Source: JBMNKL01 sp050261495
GTDB taxonomy: Bacteria; Bacillota; Clostridia; Acetivibrionales; DTU013
Direction: 5' to 3'
Length of the DNA: 16,588 bases
Assembly (NCBI GenBank): GCA_050261495.1
Contig: JBLNDI010000035.1
Span: 1 to 16,588, forward strand
Part shown: in pieces, positions 1 through 7,141 of the stretch
Numbering within the stretch: position 1 is the stretch's first letter
Layout: every line of letters begins with the position of its first letter
Notes under the pieces: model-generated
Databases searched by the model: none
Seen by the model: the letters and a program-made list of their open reading frames with translations, nothing else
What the model was told of the DNA's origin: nothing
Program-made: the position numbers and the translations under genes

Positions 1-601
1 CAGGGGTTACAACGTGTTTACATTCGACATGAGAAACTCGGGGGAATCCGGGGGCAAAACAAGCGCTTTCGGATATGGTGAGAAAGAAGACATAAAGGCG
101 GCTATTAATTACCTGAATTCACAGGGTATAAAGCACTTCACGCTTATGGGATTCTCCACCGGGGCATCCGCCAGTATTCTTGCCGCTGCCGAAAGCACGT
201 TCGTCGACGCGGTTATTGCAGATAGTCCGTATGCCGATCTGAAATCCTATTTTCTCAACAACCTGGACCGGTGGACCGGTTTGCCGGCATTCCCGTTTAA
301 CAGGACCATCACTGTCGGCTTGGAATTCGCCGGCGTTATTGACATGTCAGGCGCCAGTCCCGTAAATGCGGTTGCGGCGGACAAGCCTCCCCATTTGCTG
401 CTTATCCATGCAAAAGGAGATAACCTGATACCGGTAACCGGCAGCATAGAGTTATTCCAGAAATATTCGGCATTAAATCCTTCCGGCGTGGAATTCTGGC
501 AGTTGGAAGACGACGGACATGCCGAAGGCTTTGTGAAAAATAAAGGCAAATACCTGGAAAAAGTATTCGCCTTTCTTGACAAAGTATACCCGGAGGAATA
601 A
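1..601 (+). CDS. alpha/beta hydrolase (C-terminal part, 5' end outside window)
   Basis: The reading frame is open from the left edge (first full codon at base 2) and stops with TAA at 599-601. The GTG at 14 is therefore probably an internal Val rather than the start, because the residues before it (RGYN) continue the fold. The visible part has the alpha/beta-hydrolase signatures: a strand-turn TFDMRNSGES, a nucleophile elbow GFSTG with Ser as the likely nucleophile, an acid-bearing HAKGDNLIPV strand end, and DDGHAEGF supplying the catalytic His near the C-terminus. This resembles the serine aminopeptidase / dienelactone-hydrolase-like clan, but the substrate cannot be read from the sequence. 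The N-terminus, where a membrane anchor is common in such proteins, is missing. It ends one base from the convergent chaperone gene and is probably not part of the flagellar set. Confidence 0.85.
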   Translation, partial: RGYNVFTFDMRNSGESGGKTSAFGYGEKEDIKAAINYLNSQGIKHFTLMGFSTGASASILAAAESTFVDAVIADSPYADLKSYFLNNLDRWTGLPAFPFNRTITVGLEFAGVIDMSGASPVNAVAADKPPHLLLIHAKGDNLIPVTGSIELFQKYSALNPSGVEFWQLEDDGHAEGFVKNKGKYLEKVFAFLDKVYPEE

Positions 602-1087
602 TCACCTTTTCTTATCAACAAAAAAAGAGGATACACCCGGCGGGGGCGTATTGTACGCATTGTTAATCTTTTTGCCCTGGTTGATTTTCTTTATCTGTGA
701 ACCAAGCTGTTCCAGCAATTCCCTGCACTTGACATTATTAGCCTTTTCTGCCTCGCTGATCCTTGATACAAGCGAAAGTATTTCTCCCGTAACTTCCTTC
801 AGCTTCTCCGCCTGCGGAAAAGCAGGAGCGTCCGGGTCATCCAGCCGTTTTATCCCGTACGCTTTTTTCAGCCTGTCCAGGTAAATCTCAAACTCTTCGT
901 CAAGCTTGTCAATTTCGTCTATCCTTCGCTGTTTTTCTTCAACCAGTTCCTGGAGCCTGTCAAGCGTATCGGCATTTATCGCGGATGCCTGGGCTTCCGT
1001 AAGAGTCATCATTTCGCCCAGCAGCATCTTTTTTCTTTCCAATATTTCAATCATTTTGCCCTGATAATTATTGCCCGGCATATTCAT
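602..1087 (-). CDS. FlgN/FliT-like flagellar export chaperone
   Basis: A 161-residue, almost wholly helical and highly charged protein encoded directly behind fliS. Residues about 10-75 have the long heptad-rich helix pattern of the FlgN family (repeated Leu/Glu/Lys, EEKQRRIDEIDKLDEE). The C-terminus loses helix character and ends in a Pro/Gly turn followed by SSFFVDKKR, a tail shape I associate with clostridial FlgN-like proteins. FlgN and FliT proteins keep hook-associated proteins or the cap protein soluble and deliver them to the type III export gate. The position downstream of fliD and fliS favours a FliD partner (FliT role), while the family look favours FlgN, so the exact client is open. 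The ATG at 1087 has an AGGTG site 5 nt upstream and is preferred to the second ATG at 1081. It lies 8 nt after the fliS stop. Confidence 0.7.
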   Translation of the reverse strand: MNMPGNNYQGKMIEILERKKMLLGEMMTLTEAQASAINADTLDRLQELVEEKQRRIDEIDKLDEEFEIYLDRLKKAYGIKRLDDPDAPAFPQAEKLKEVTGEILSLVSRISEAEKANNVKCRELLEQLGSQIKKINQGKKINNAYNTPPPGVSSFFVDKKR

Positions 1088-1095
1088 ATTAACAC

Positions 1096-1497
1096 CTATT
1101 TTGCGACTTCAACCGCCTTTTTCTCCTGGCTCGCCAATTTCATGGCCTGAGCCCACGTGTCCCGAAGGTCCTTCGCAAAGTGCAGCACCTCGTCCAATAT
1201 GGCGATGTCTTTCTTCATGTTTGCCGTTATAAGCCTGTCATACATATAATCATACAGCAACGCGAGGTTGTGCGATATTTCATACTTCATGTCAAGTGAG
1301 GCAATGAATTCCGCGATGATATCCTCAGCCCTTATAATGCTGTCATGAGCTTTTTGAATATCTTTTTCCTCGATTGCCTTCCTTGCAAGCATTATGAACT
1401 TAACCAGGCCGTTGTAAAGCATCAGTACCAACTCCTCCGGCCTTGCGGTCAGGATCGAGTTTAGCTTGTACGAGTTGTACGCATCTTGAGCTACCAT
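1096..1497 (-). CDS. fliS: Flagellar export chaperone FliS
   Basis: FliS binds the C-terminal helices of flagellin in the cytoplasm, prevents premature polymerisation and hands the subunit to the flagellar type III export apparatus. The 133-residue product has the family length and hallmark N-terminus: YNSYKLNSI, then TARPEELVLMLYNG, followed by helices with NLALLYDYMYDRL and the final FAKDLRDTWAQAM segment. The ATG at 1497 is preceded by a strong AAGGAGG site 5 nt away. It lies 27 nt downstream of fliD in the order flaG-fliD-fliS-chaperone, so it is probably transcribed from the sigma-D type promoter before flaG. Nothing is missing or truncated. Confidence 0.96.
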   Translation of the reverse strand: MVAQDAYNSYKLNSILTARPEELVLMLYNGLVKFIMLARKAIEEKDIQKAHDSIIRAEDIIAEFIASLDMKYEISHNLALLYDYMYDRLITANMKKDIAILDEVLHFAKDLRDTWAQAMKLASQEKKAVEVAK

Positions 1498-1524
1498 ATT
1501 TCCTCCTTATTTTTCTTTGGCAGG

Positions 1525-3453
1525 CTAACGCATGAACTGCTGCGAGAGCCATGCGCTTTGCATATTCATATTGTTAATCAATGTTTCCAACCGGGAAAAC
1601 TGCAAATAATACCGGTTCTCCTTCATGATAAGCTCTTCGTTCATCCTGTCAATTTTTTCGTCATACTTGCTTATCTGGCTGTAAAGGGCATTGTTGTAAT
1701 ACGACCTGTCGCCGGCTATTCCGGCTTTTTCGAGCAAAGCGCCCCGGCGGTCGGCGATGGTCGTCGTCCTGATATTGTCCTGTATTACATCATAAATGCG
1801 GTAAATCAAACCGGACTCTCTAAATCTTTCTGCCCTGTAAGAAGGGTCGCTTGCCGCCAAATTATAGGAAATATCGGATTGCCTGGTGAACAGGCTGAAA
1901 ACCTGCTCAGGATTCTCGCTCAAGGCATTCCTGAGTTTTTCCTCGTCTATGTACAGCTTTCCCTTATCAACCCATGAACTGGACTTGATACCGATGGATG
2001 AAAGCGCCATGCCGGTTCCTTCCACGATCTCCAGGACGGCATTCCTCAAGCCCGACAAAATGGATCTCAGGAGGTTGTCCCCCGCCAGGAGGCCGGATTT
2101 TGCTTTCTCTTCCCATTTCTTTATATCTTCCTCTTTCATTGCTTCCTTCTGAGCATCCGTCAGCGGCGGATAGTCATACTCCCTTTTTTCCGAAAGCTTG
2201 GTAGTGATTTTGTCCAGGATCTCGTTATATTTGTCTATAAATCCCTTGATCAGTTCCACTGCTTTTTCCGGGTCTGTAGTTACCGAAACGCTCACAGCGC
2301 CTTCGTAGTCTTTTTTCAGGTTGAATGTAATTCCGTTGACGGTGAAGGTGTTGGTGGAACGGGTTATCACCTGGTCGCCGGTTTCCCCGTCGTTATAAAT
2401 TATGCTCGCATCACGGCCTTCAACATTGTCGGCGGTAATGGAAAGCGATTCGAGCAATCCTCCGCTTTCGTCGTATGCCGTGATCCGGGCCGCCTTCCCG
2501 GTTTGTTTTGTTTCCAGTATAAACCTGTCGTTCAGGCTGTCATAACTCATCCTTACATTAGCTTCGGCGTTTGAATTTACCGCATCCATGATTTCCCTGA
2601 GAGAAGTCTCGGCGGAATTGAAAACAAAAGTCTGCCCGTTTATCACAAAGCTGATGTCGCCGTCGGTCCCCGTCAATGCCAATGGTGTTTTGAAGCTATT
2701 CCTTATATCATAGATTTTGGCATCAAGATTGATTTTATTGGAGGTATTTGCCCCTTCGAACCCGATAGCCGCAAGGCCTGTATTTCCAGGCACTGCTTCA
2801 AGCAAAAGGATATTTGTGCTTTCCGTGCTAAATGTAAGCCTGTCCGAATTTGCTCCAACCGCTATTTTCCCGCTGCCGAACACGGCGTCAAGCTTGCTCT
2901 GCAAGTCGTTCGCAAGGTCGGATATATCGGCAGGGTTGTCTTTTATCGTGATTTCCTTTTTTACACCATTGAAAGTAACGGCAATCTTGTTGTTATTCTC
3001 TTCGCTGCTTATTTCGCTTATTCCCCCGGCTGTCAGGGCATTGCCGGTAATCTCGCCGGTCACGGCCGTTCCGCCGACTCTTGCAGCTGTAGCTGTTATG
3101 ATGTTTTTAATTGTATATTCTCCCACTCTTGCACCGGAACCTGCAACAGCCGTGAAATAAGGGTTTGCATCAAGCCCGTCGTATTTTACCGTAAACGCGT
3201 TGTATATGGCCCTGTTTCTCATATCCGTAGCGGGCTTCAATGAATTGAAATACTCGTTTTGAAAGCTTTGGAGCGCACTGGTGATTTCCCTGTATTGCTC
3301 CTGTTTCCACAAAAGCAGCTGCCTTTCCTGGGCTACTTTATCAACTCGCGCCCTTTCCACCTGCATAAGCGAAAAAACCAGCCCGTCGACATCCAGCCCT
3401 GAAAGACCGCTCAACCTGGTAACACTGTTATATATCGGGTTAATGTAACTCAT
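1525..3453 (-). CDS. fliD: Flagellar filament cap protein FliD
   Basis: FliD (HAP2) forms the oligomeric cap at the filament tip that folds and inserts incoming flagellin subunits. The 642-residue product begins with the conserved TRLSGLSGLDVDGLVFSLM segment (FliD_N, about residues 10-110). It has a long beta-rich variable middle (about 110-370) and a C-terminal FliD_C domain (about 380-600) with helical KGFIDKYNEILDKI and a terminal coiled-coil stretch ending YYLQFSRLETLINNMNMQS. The protein is longer than the roughly 500-residue Bacillus FliD, the extra length lying in the middle domains. I place the start at the ATG at 3453, which gives the family-typical MSYINPIY. A frame-extending TTG at 3459 is only two codons upstream and less likely. 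The ribosome site overlaps the end of flaG, which stops 8 nt upstream, suggesting translational coupling. Confidence 0.95.
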   Translation of the reverse strand: MSYINPIYNSVTRLSGLSGLDVDGLVFSLMQVERARVDKVAQERQLLLWKQEQYREITSALQSFQNEYFNSLKPATDMRNRAIYNAFTVKYDGLDANPYFTAVAGSGARVGEYTIKNIITATAARVGGTAVTGEITGNALTAGGISEISSEENNNKIAVTFNGVKKEITIKDNPADISDLANDLQSKLDAVFGSGKIAVGANSDRLTFSTESTNILLLEAVPGNTGLAAIGFEGANTSNKINLDAKIYDIRNSFKTPLALTGTDGDISFVINGQTFVFNSAETSLREIMDAVNSNAEANVRMSYDSLNDRFILETKQTGKAARITAYDESGGLLESLSITADNVEGRDASIIYNDGETGDQVITRSTNTFTVNGITFNLKKDYEGAVSVSVTTDPEKAVELIKGFIDKYNEILDKITTKLSEKREYDYPPLTDAQKEAMKEEDIKKWEEKAKSGLLAGDNLLRSILSGLRNAVLEIVEGTGMALSSIGIKSSSWVDKGKLYIDEEKLRNALSENPEQVFSLFTRQSDISYNLAASDPSYRAERFRESGLIYRIYDVIQDNIRTTTIADRRGALLEKAGIAGDRSYYNNALYSQISKYDEKIDRMNEELIMKENRYYLQFSRLETLINNMNMQSAWLSQQFMR

Positions 3454-3461
3454 AAACAAAC

Positions 3462-3836
3462 CTACCGCCTTTCATCGACAATAAGCCCCGCCAATTCCAT
3501 GATGCTGGCCATAATATCCAGGATTTTCTCGGGGGGAATCTCTCTTACCACTTCGTTCGTGGCTTCGTTGATTACCCTGATAATAATGCTGTTTGTTTTT
3601 TCATGAACGCTATATTCAAATCTCCTGTTACTTTCTTCAAACATCCTGTTTAGTTTTTCAACAGCTTCGGATATGAATTTTCCCGTAACAGGATATTCTT
3701 TTTCATCCGTATTTCCATTCGGGAGATTATTATCTCCTTTTTGAACTGAAACGTGAACGGTTTCATTTGCTTCAGCCTTAACGCCGGTGACGGCGGCAGG
3801 ATTTAAAAATGCGGCGTCCATGCCTTGTATCCTCAT
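3462..3836 (-). CDS. flaG: FlaG family flagellar protein
   Basis: A 124-residue protein of the FlaG family, which is usually found just before fliD and influences filament length or assembly by an unsettled mechanism. The N-terminal ~55 residues are low-complexity and variable. The conserved part (about 60-124) has FEYSVHEKTNSIIIRVI, then EVVREIPPEKILDIMASI and ends LAGLIVDERR, a near-ideal FlaG signature. The ATG at 3836 follows a GGAGGG site at 7 nt. It is the first gene of the flaG-fliD-fliS-chaperone operon, and a sigma-D like promoter lies at 3884-3910, giving a leader of roughly 40 nt. Confidence 0.94.
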   Translation of the reverse strand: MRIQGMDAAFLNPAAVTGVKAEANETVHVSVQKGDNNLPNGNTDEKEYPVTGKFISEAVEKLNRMFEESNRRFEYSVHEKTNSIIIRVINEATNEVVREIPPEKILDIMASIMELAGLIVDERR

Positions 3837-3883
3837 ATATATCCCTCCATGAAATTACGGGTGCGTATACCTCTTTTGTTTAT

Positions 3884-3910
3884 ATATCGGAATATTGACA
3901 AGCATTATTA
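3884..3910 (-). promoter_or_regulatory. Sigma-D (SigD/sigma-28) type promoter for flaG-fliD-fliS
   Basis: Read on the minus strand, TAAT (3910-3907), a 15-nt spacer and TCCGATAT (3891-3884) match the Bacillus sigma-D consensus TAAA-N15-GCCGATAT at 3/4 and 7/8 positions. The predicted transcript would start near 3877, about 40 nt before the flaG ATG. The spacing is identical to the three other candidates in this window. Confidence 0.7.
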
Positions 3911-3980
3911 ATACGATTTTGTCCGGCCTCAAGCGATAATTTGCAATATTACCCCCGGAAGCTTGCCAACAGAAAAATTT

Positions 3981-4009
3981 TTGACGTTTTAAATATTACA
4001 TGATATTCT
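3981..4009 (+). promoter_or_regulatory. Possible sigma-A promoter overlapping the sigma-D site
   Basis: TTGACG (3981-3986), a 17-nt spacer and TATTCT (4004-4009) form a fair vegetative promoter (5/6 and 4/6). It overlaps the sigma-D like site at 3997-4023, so RNA polymerase bearing either sigma factor could fire this operon but not both at once. This may be coincidence in AT-rich DNA. Confidence 0.4.
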
Positions 4010-4023
4010 AATGTTGCCGATAT
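3997..4023 (+). promoter_or_regulatory. Sigma-D type promoter for the nucleotide-sugar operon
   Basis: TACA (3997-4000), a 15-nt spacer and GCCGATAT (4016-4023). The -10 element is a perfect 8/8 match to the sigma-D consensus and the -35 is 3/4. The start would fall near 4030, leaving a short leader with the AAAGGAG ribosome site at 4034-4040. This places the sugar-biosynthesis genes under the flagellar late sigma factor. Confidence 0.72.
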
Positions 4024-4048
4024 TAGGTCTGACAAAGGAGCCACCGGT

Positions 4049-5086
4049 ATGAAAAACATTATAAACTTTGCTCTGGTAGGGTGCGGAAGGATATCGAAAA
4101 ATCACATTGACGCGCTCAGAAATCTGAAAAATGACGCAAAACTTGTTGCGGTTTGCGATATAATCGAGTCAAGGGCAAGAAAAACAGGAGAGGAAAACTC
4201 CATAGATTATTACACCAGTTACGAGGAAATGCTACAAAGGGATGACATCGACGCCGTTTCGATATGCACGCCAAGCGGCTTGCACCCGGCGCACGGCATC
4301 GCCGCCGCCAGAAGAAAACTTCATGTCATTACCGAGAAACCCATGGCGACAAGCCTGAAAAAAGCGGACGAGCTTATATCGGCCTGCGATGAAAACGGAG
4401 TGCAGCTTTTCGTTGTAAAGCAGAACCGTTTGAACTCAACGCTTCAGCTTGTCAAGCGCGCAATCGATAAAGGCCGTTTCGGAAGAATTTACATGGCAAT
4501 CGTGAATGTCCTGTGGAGCAGGCCCCAATCTTATTATGACGAGGCAAAGTGGCGCGGGACTTGGGAATTTGACGGCGGAGCCTTCATGAACCAGGCCAGC
4601 CATTATATTGACATGATCGAGTGGTTGATTGGCCCCGTCGAAAGCGTTTCCGCATATACCGGGACGCTGGAACGGAAAATCGAGACGGAGGATTCCGGCG
4701 TGGCTTGCCTCAGGTTCAGAAACGGGGCTTTCGGTTCCATCAACGTAACAATGCTTACCTATCCGAAAAACCTGGAGGGCTCGCTCACGATTATAGGCCA
4801 ATATGGCACCGTAAAAATCGGCGGCGTGGCAGTCAATAAAATAGAGCACTGGGAATTTCGCGATTATGACGACGACGACAAGCTTGTCGAATCATGCTCT
4901 TATAATCCTCCGAATGTGTACGGGTTCGGCCATACGGGCTATTACAAAAATGTTGTTGATACGCTCAAGGGAAAAGCGGAGCCGGATACGGACGGGAGAG
5001 AAGGCCGCAAGTCGCTCGAATTGATACTCGGCATCTATAAGTCAGCCAGGGAGGGAAGGAGCATCCAACTCCCGCTGGAATACTAA
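4049..5086 (+). CDS. Gfo/Idh/MocA oxidoreductase, WbpB/WlbA-like UDP-GlcNAcA 3-dehydrogenase
   Basis: Predicted to oxidise C3 of UDP-N-acetylglucosaminuronic acid using NAD, the entry step to 2,3-diacetamido-2,3-dideoxyuronic acids. The 345-residue protein has an N-terminal Rossmann fold with ALVGCGRISKNH (residues 8-19), then the family's TEKPMA (95-100, Lys97 the usual catalytic Lys). The C-terminal Gfo/Idh domain has GGAFMNQASHYIDMIEWL (176-193, His185), a pattern I associate with the WbpB/WlbA subgroup rather than with inositol dehydrogenases. The ATG at 4049 follows AAAGGAG at 8 nt. It is the first gene of a set whose next two members match the remaining steps of the same pathway, which supports the substrate. 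The exact substrate is inferred from family and context. Confidence 0.85.
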   Translation: MKNIINFALVGCGRISKNHIDALRNLKNDAKLVAVCDIIESRARKTGEENSIDYYTSYEEMLQRDDIDAVSICTPSGLHPAHGIAAARRKLHVITEKPMATSLKKADELISACDENGVQLFVVKQNRLNSTLQLVKRAIDKGRFGRIYMAIVNVLWSRPQSYYDEAKWRGTWEFDGGAFMNQASHYIDMIEWLIGPVESVSAYTGTLERKIETEDSGVACLRFRNGAFGSINVTMLTYPKNLEGSLTIIGQYGTVKIGGVAVNKIEHWEFRDYDDDDKLVESCSYNPPNVYGFGHTGYYKNVVDTLKGKAEPDTDGREGRKSLELILGIYKSAREGRSIQLPLEY

Positions 5087-5120
5087 CGGCAATAATTGTA
5101 CCGTCGTCTTCCGAGTGATT

Positions 5121-5879
5121 ATGCCAAATCAGGGAATGTTGCAACGCTGGAACGGAAAGGCAGTGAATAAGGCAGTGGCGGAGAATAAAAACAAAAGATA
5201 TTTCGTTCATGAATCCAGTTACGTTGATGAGCCATGTGAAATCGGAGATGGAACTAATATATGGCATTTTTCCCATATTATGAGCGGCTGCAAAATCGGC
5301 CGCAACTGCAATATCGGACAGAACGTTGTAATATCTCCCGGCGTGGTTTTGGGAAATAATGTAAAGATTCAAAATAACGTTTCGGTTTATACCGGCGTGA
5401 TTTGTGAAGACGACGTATTTTTAGGGCCCTCGGCGGTTTTTACTAATGTAGTCAATCCCAGGAGCCATATTTCCAGGAAAAATGAGTACAGGAAGACACT
5501 TGTAATGAAAGGGGCCACTATCGGGGCAAACGCGACGATAGTCTGCGGGCATAACATAGGCAGATATGCGCTTGTCGGGGCAGGCGCAGTAGTTACGAAA
5601 GATATCCCGGACTTTGCGCTCGTTGTCGGCAACCCGGCCAGAATTGCCGGCTGGGTATGCAAATGCGGCGTCAAGCTGAAATTCCCGGGCGTCGACGAAA
5701 GTGACAACGTGAACGTTGGCGGCAAAGGTGTCAGTGACACCGGCAATACCGGTGACAAAGGCGGCAGCGTCGGCAACGGGAGCGGTTACACCGGCTGCAT
5801 TGAAACGTCATGCCCTGCATGCGGCGATTCTTATATCTTTTTTAGAGAAACCGGCATTGTTAAAGAAAAAGACGAATAA
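5121..5879 (+). CDS. Left-handed beta-helix N-acetyltransferase, WbpD/WlbB-like
   Basis: Predicted to acetylate the 3-amino group of UDP-2-acetamido-3-amino-2,3-dideoxyglucuronic acid using acetyl-CoA. Residues about 27-170 are isoleucine/valine-led hexapeptide repeats of a left-handed beta helix (for example EIGDGTNIWHFSHI, KIGRNCNIGQNVVI, TIGANATIVCG) with the subgroup motif FTNVVNPRSHISRKNEY and the terminal ALVVGNPARIAGWVCKCG. After the helix comes a Cys pair (CKCG, residues 180-183) and later CPACG (231-235), a zinc-ribbon-like pair. The pair is separated by about 35 residues of Gly/Asn/Asp/Ser-rich linker, longer than in relatives I know. The start is uncertain: no clear ribosome site precedes GTG 5115, ATG 5121, ATG 5136 or the GTGs at 5163 and 5175, and relatives begin close to RYFVHESS. 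It lies 34 nt after the dehydrogenase gene. Confidence 0.86.
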   Translation: MPNQGMLQRWNGKAVNKAVAENKNKRYFVHESSYVDEPCEIGDGTNIWHFSHIMSGCKIGRNCNIGQNVVISPGVVLGNNVKIQNNVSVYTGVICEDDVFLGPSAVFTNVVNPRSHISRKNEYRKTLVMKGATIGANATIVCGHNIGRYALVGAGAVVTKDIPDFALVVGNPARIAGWVCKCGVKLKFPGVDESDNVNVGGKGVSDTGNTGDKGGSVGNGSGYTGCIETSCPACGDSYIFFRETGIVKEKDE

Positions 5880-5983
5880 TCAACGGGGGACGGCGCAACA
5901 GCTCCGGCAGAACCAGGTGTGAAACGGCTTGCCGGGAAATGCCGATTGGGAGTAAAACCAAAGATCGGGGAGGACTCAATACA

Positions 5984-7135
5984 ATGCAGGCAAAAATACC
6001 AATGCTTGACCTCAAAGCGCAGTATTCCACGATAAGGCACGAAATCAGGCAGGCTGTCGACGAGGTGCTCGAATCGCAGCAATTCATCTTGGGTCCGAAA
6101 GTGTCAAAACTCGAGGAGGAAATAGCCAAATACTGCGGCTGCAGGTACGCGCTGGGTGTTTCATCCGGGACCGACGCCATTCTTTTGGCCTTGATGGCCT
6201 TGGGCGTCGGGCATGGCGATATCGTGATAACCACTCCGTACACATTTTTCGCGACGGCAGGCTGCATCGCCAGGCTTGGAGCCAGGCCGCTGTTCGCGGA
6301 CATCGATCCCGATACTTTCAATATTGATCCGGAAAGCCTTGACTGCCTGCTTTCCGCCTTACCTGAAAATGAATTGCCGCGCGTGAAGGCGGTAATGCCT
6401 GTCCACCTCTTTGGACAGATGGCTGACATGGAAAGAATTGTCCCGATATGCCGGAAATACGGGCTCAAAATTGTTGAAGACGCGGCGCAGGCCATAGGCT
6501 CGGAATGTATTATCGGCGGTGAAAAACGCCGGGCGGGCAGTATAGGCGACATCGGGTGTTTTTCCTTTTTCCCTTCCAAGAACCTGGGAGGCATAGGCGA
6601 CGGCGGCATGGTCACCACGAACGACCTGGCTCTCTACGATAAAATAAAACTTCTCAGGTCTCACGGTTCACAACCGAAATATTATCACAAAATTGTCGGC
6701 GGGAATTTCAGGCTCGATGAAATACAAGCCGCGGCTCTCCTGGTCAAATTGAAATACCTTGATGCATGGACCGAAAAGAGGCAGAAAAATGCCGGAATAT
6801 ACGGCAGCCTGCTGTGCGGTCTTTCAGTGCATGGTCTTCGCACCCCGAAGGCGATGCCGGGGTACAGGCATATATATAACCAATATTGCATCCGTGTTCA
6901 TGACCGGGACAGGTTGAAGTCATACCTGGAGGAAAACGGCGTGAGTACGGAAATTTACTATCCCGTCCCGATGCACATGCAGGAGTGTTTCGTATACCTT
7001 GGCTACCCGGCCGGGTATTTCCCCGAAGCCGAAGCGGCCGCCGCCGAATCGCTCGCCCTGCCGGTATACCCGGAAATGACAAGGGAAGGGCTGGAATACG
7101 TGGCAGGATTAATAATTAAATACCATTCGTGTTAA
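5984..7135 (+). CDS. DegT/DnrJ/EryC1/StrS aminotransferase, WbpE/WlbC-like
   Basis: A PLP-dependent sugar aminotransferase predicted to transfer an amino group from glutamate to C3 of UDP-2-acetamido-3-keto-glucuronic acid. The 383-residue product has the family order: IPMLDLKAQY at the N-terminus, SGTDAILLAL (residues 61-70, phosphate side), TTPYTFFATAG, VEDAAQAIG (Asp166, contact to the pyridine nitrogen), FSFFPSKNLGG with the Schiff-base Lys199, then GGNFRLDEIQAA and an STEIYYPVPMH C-terminal element. The start at ATG 5984 is chosen because GGGGAGG lies 10 nt upstream. The in-frame ATG at 5939 would add 15 residues that do not look like the family and has no proper site. It follows the acetyltransferase by 104 nt on the same strand and ends 6 nt from the convergent glycosyltransferase gene. 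Confidence 0.88.
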   Translation: MQAKIPMLDLKAQYSTIRHEIRQAVDEVLESQQFILGPKVSKLEEEIAKYCGCRYALGVSSGTDAILLALMALGVGHGDIVITTPYTFFATAGCIARLGARPLFADIDPDTFNIDPESLDCLLSALPENELPRVKAVMPVHLFGQMADMERIVPICRKYGLKIVEDAAQAIGSECIIGGEKRRAGSIGDIGCFSFFPSKNLGGIGDGGMVTTNDLALYDKIKLLRSHGSQPKYYHKIVGGNFRLDEIQAAALLVKLKYLDAWTEKRQKNAGIYGSLLCGLSVHGLRTPKAMPGYRHIYNQYCIRVHDRDRLKSYLEENGVSTEIYYPVPMHMQECFVYLGYPAGYFPEAEAAAAESLALPVYPEMTREGLEYVAGLIIKYHSC

Positions 7136-7141
7136 ATAGAT

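Noticed and set aside
1486..3160. Several plus-strand open frames opposite fliD
   Set aside because: All lie within the fliD coding region, lack ribosome sites and have no family resemblance.
5727..5741. Perfect small inverted repeat GGTGTC-AGT-GACACC as a terminator or operator
   Set aside because: It lies inside the repeat-rich linker coding region of the acetyltransferase with no T-run, and is better explained by local repeat expansion.
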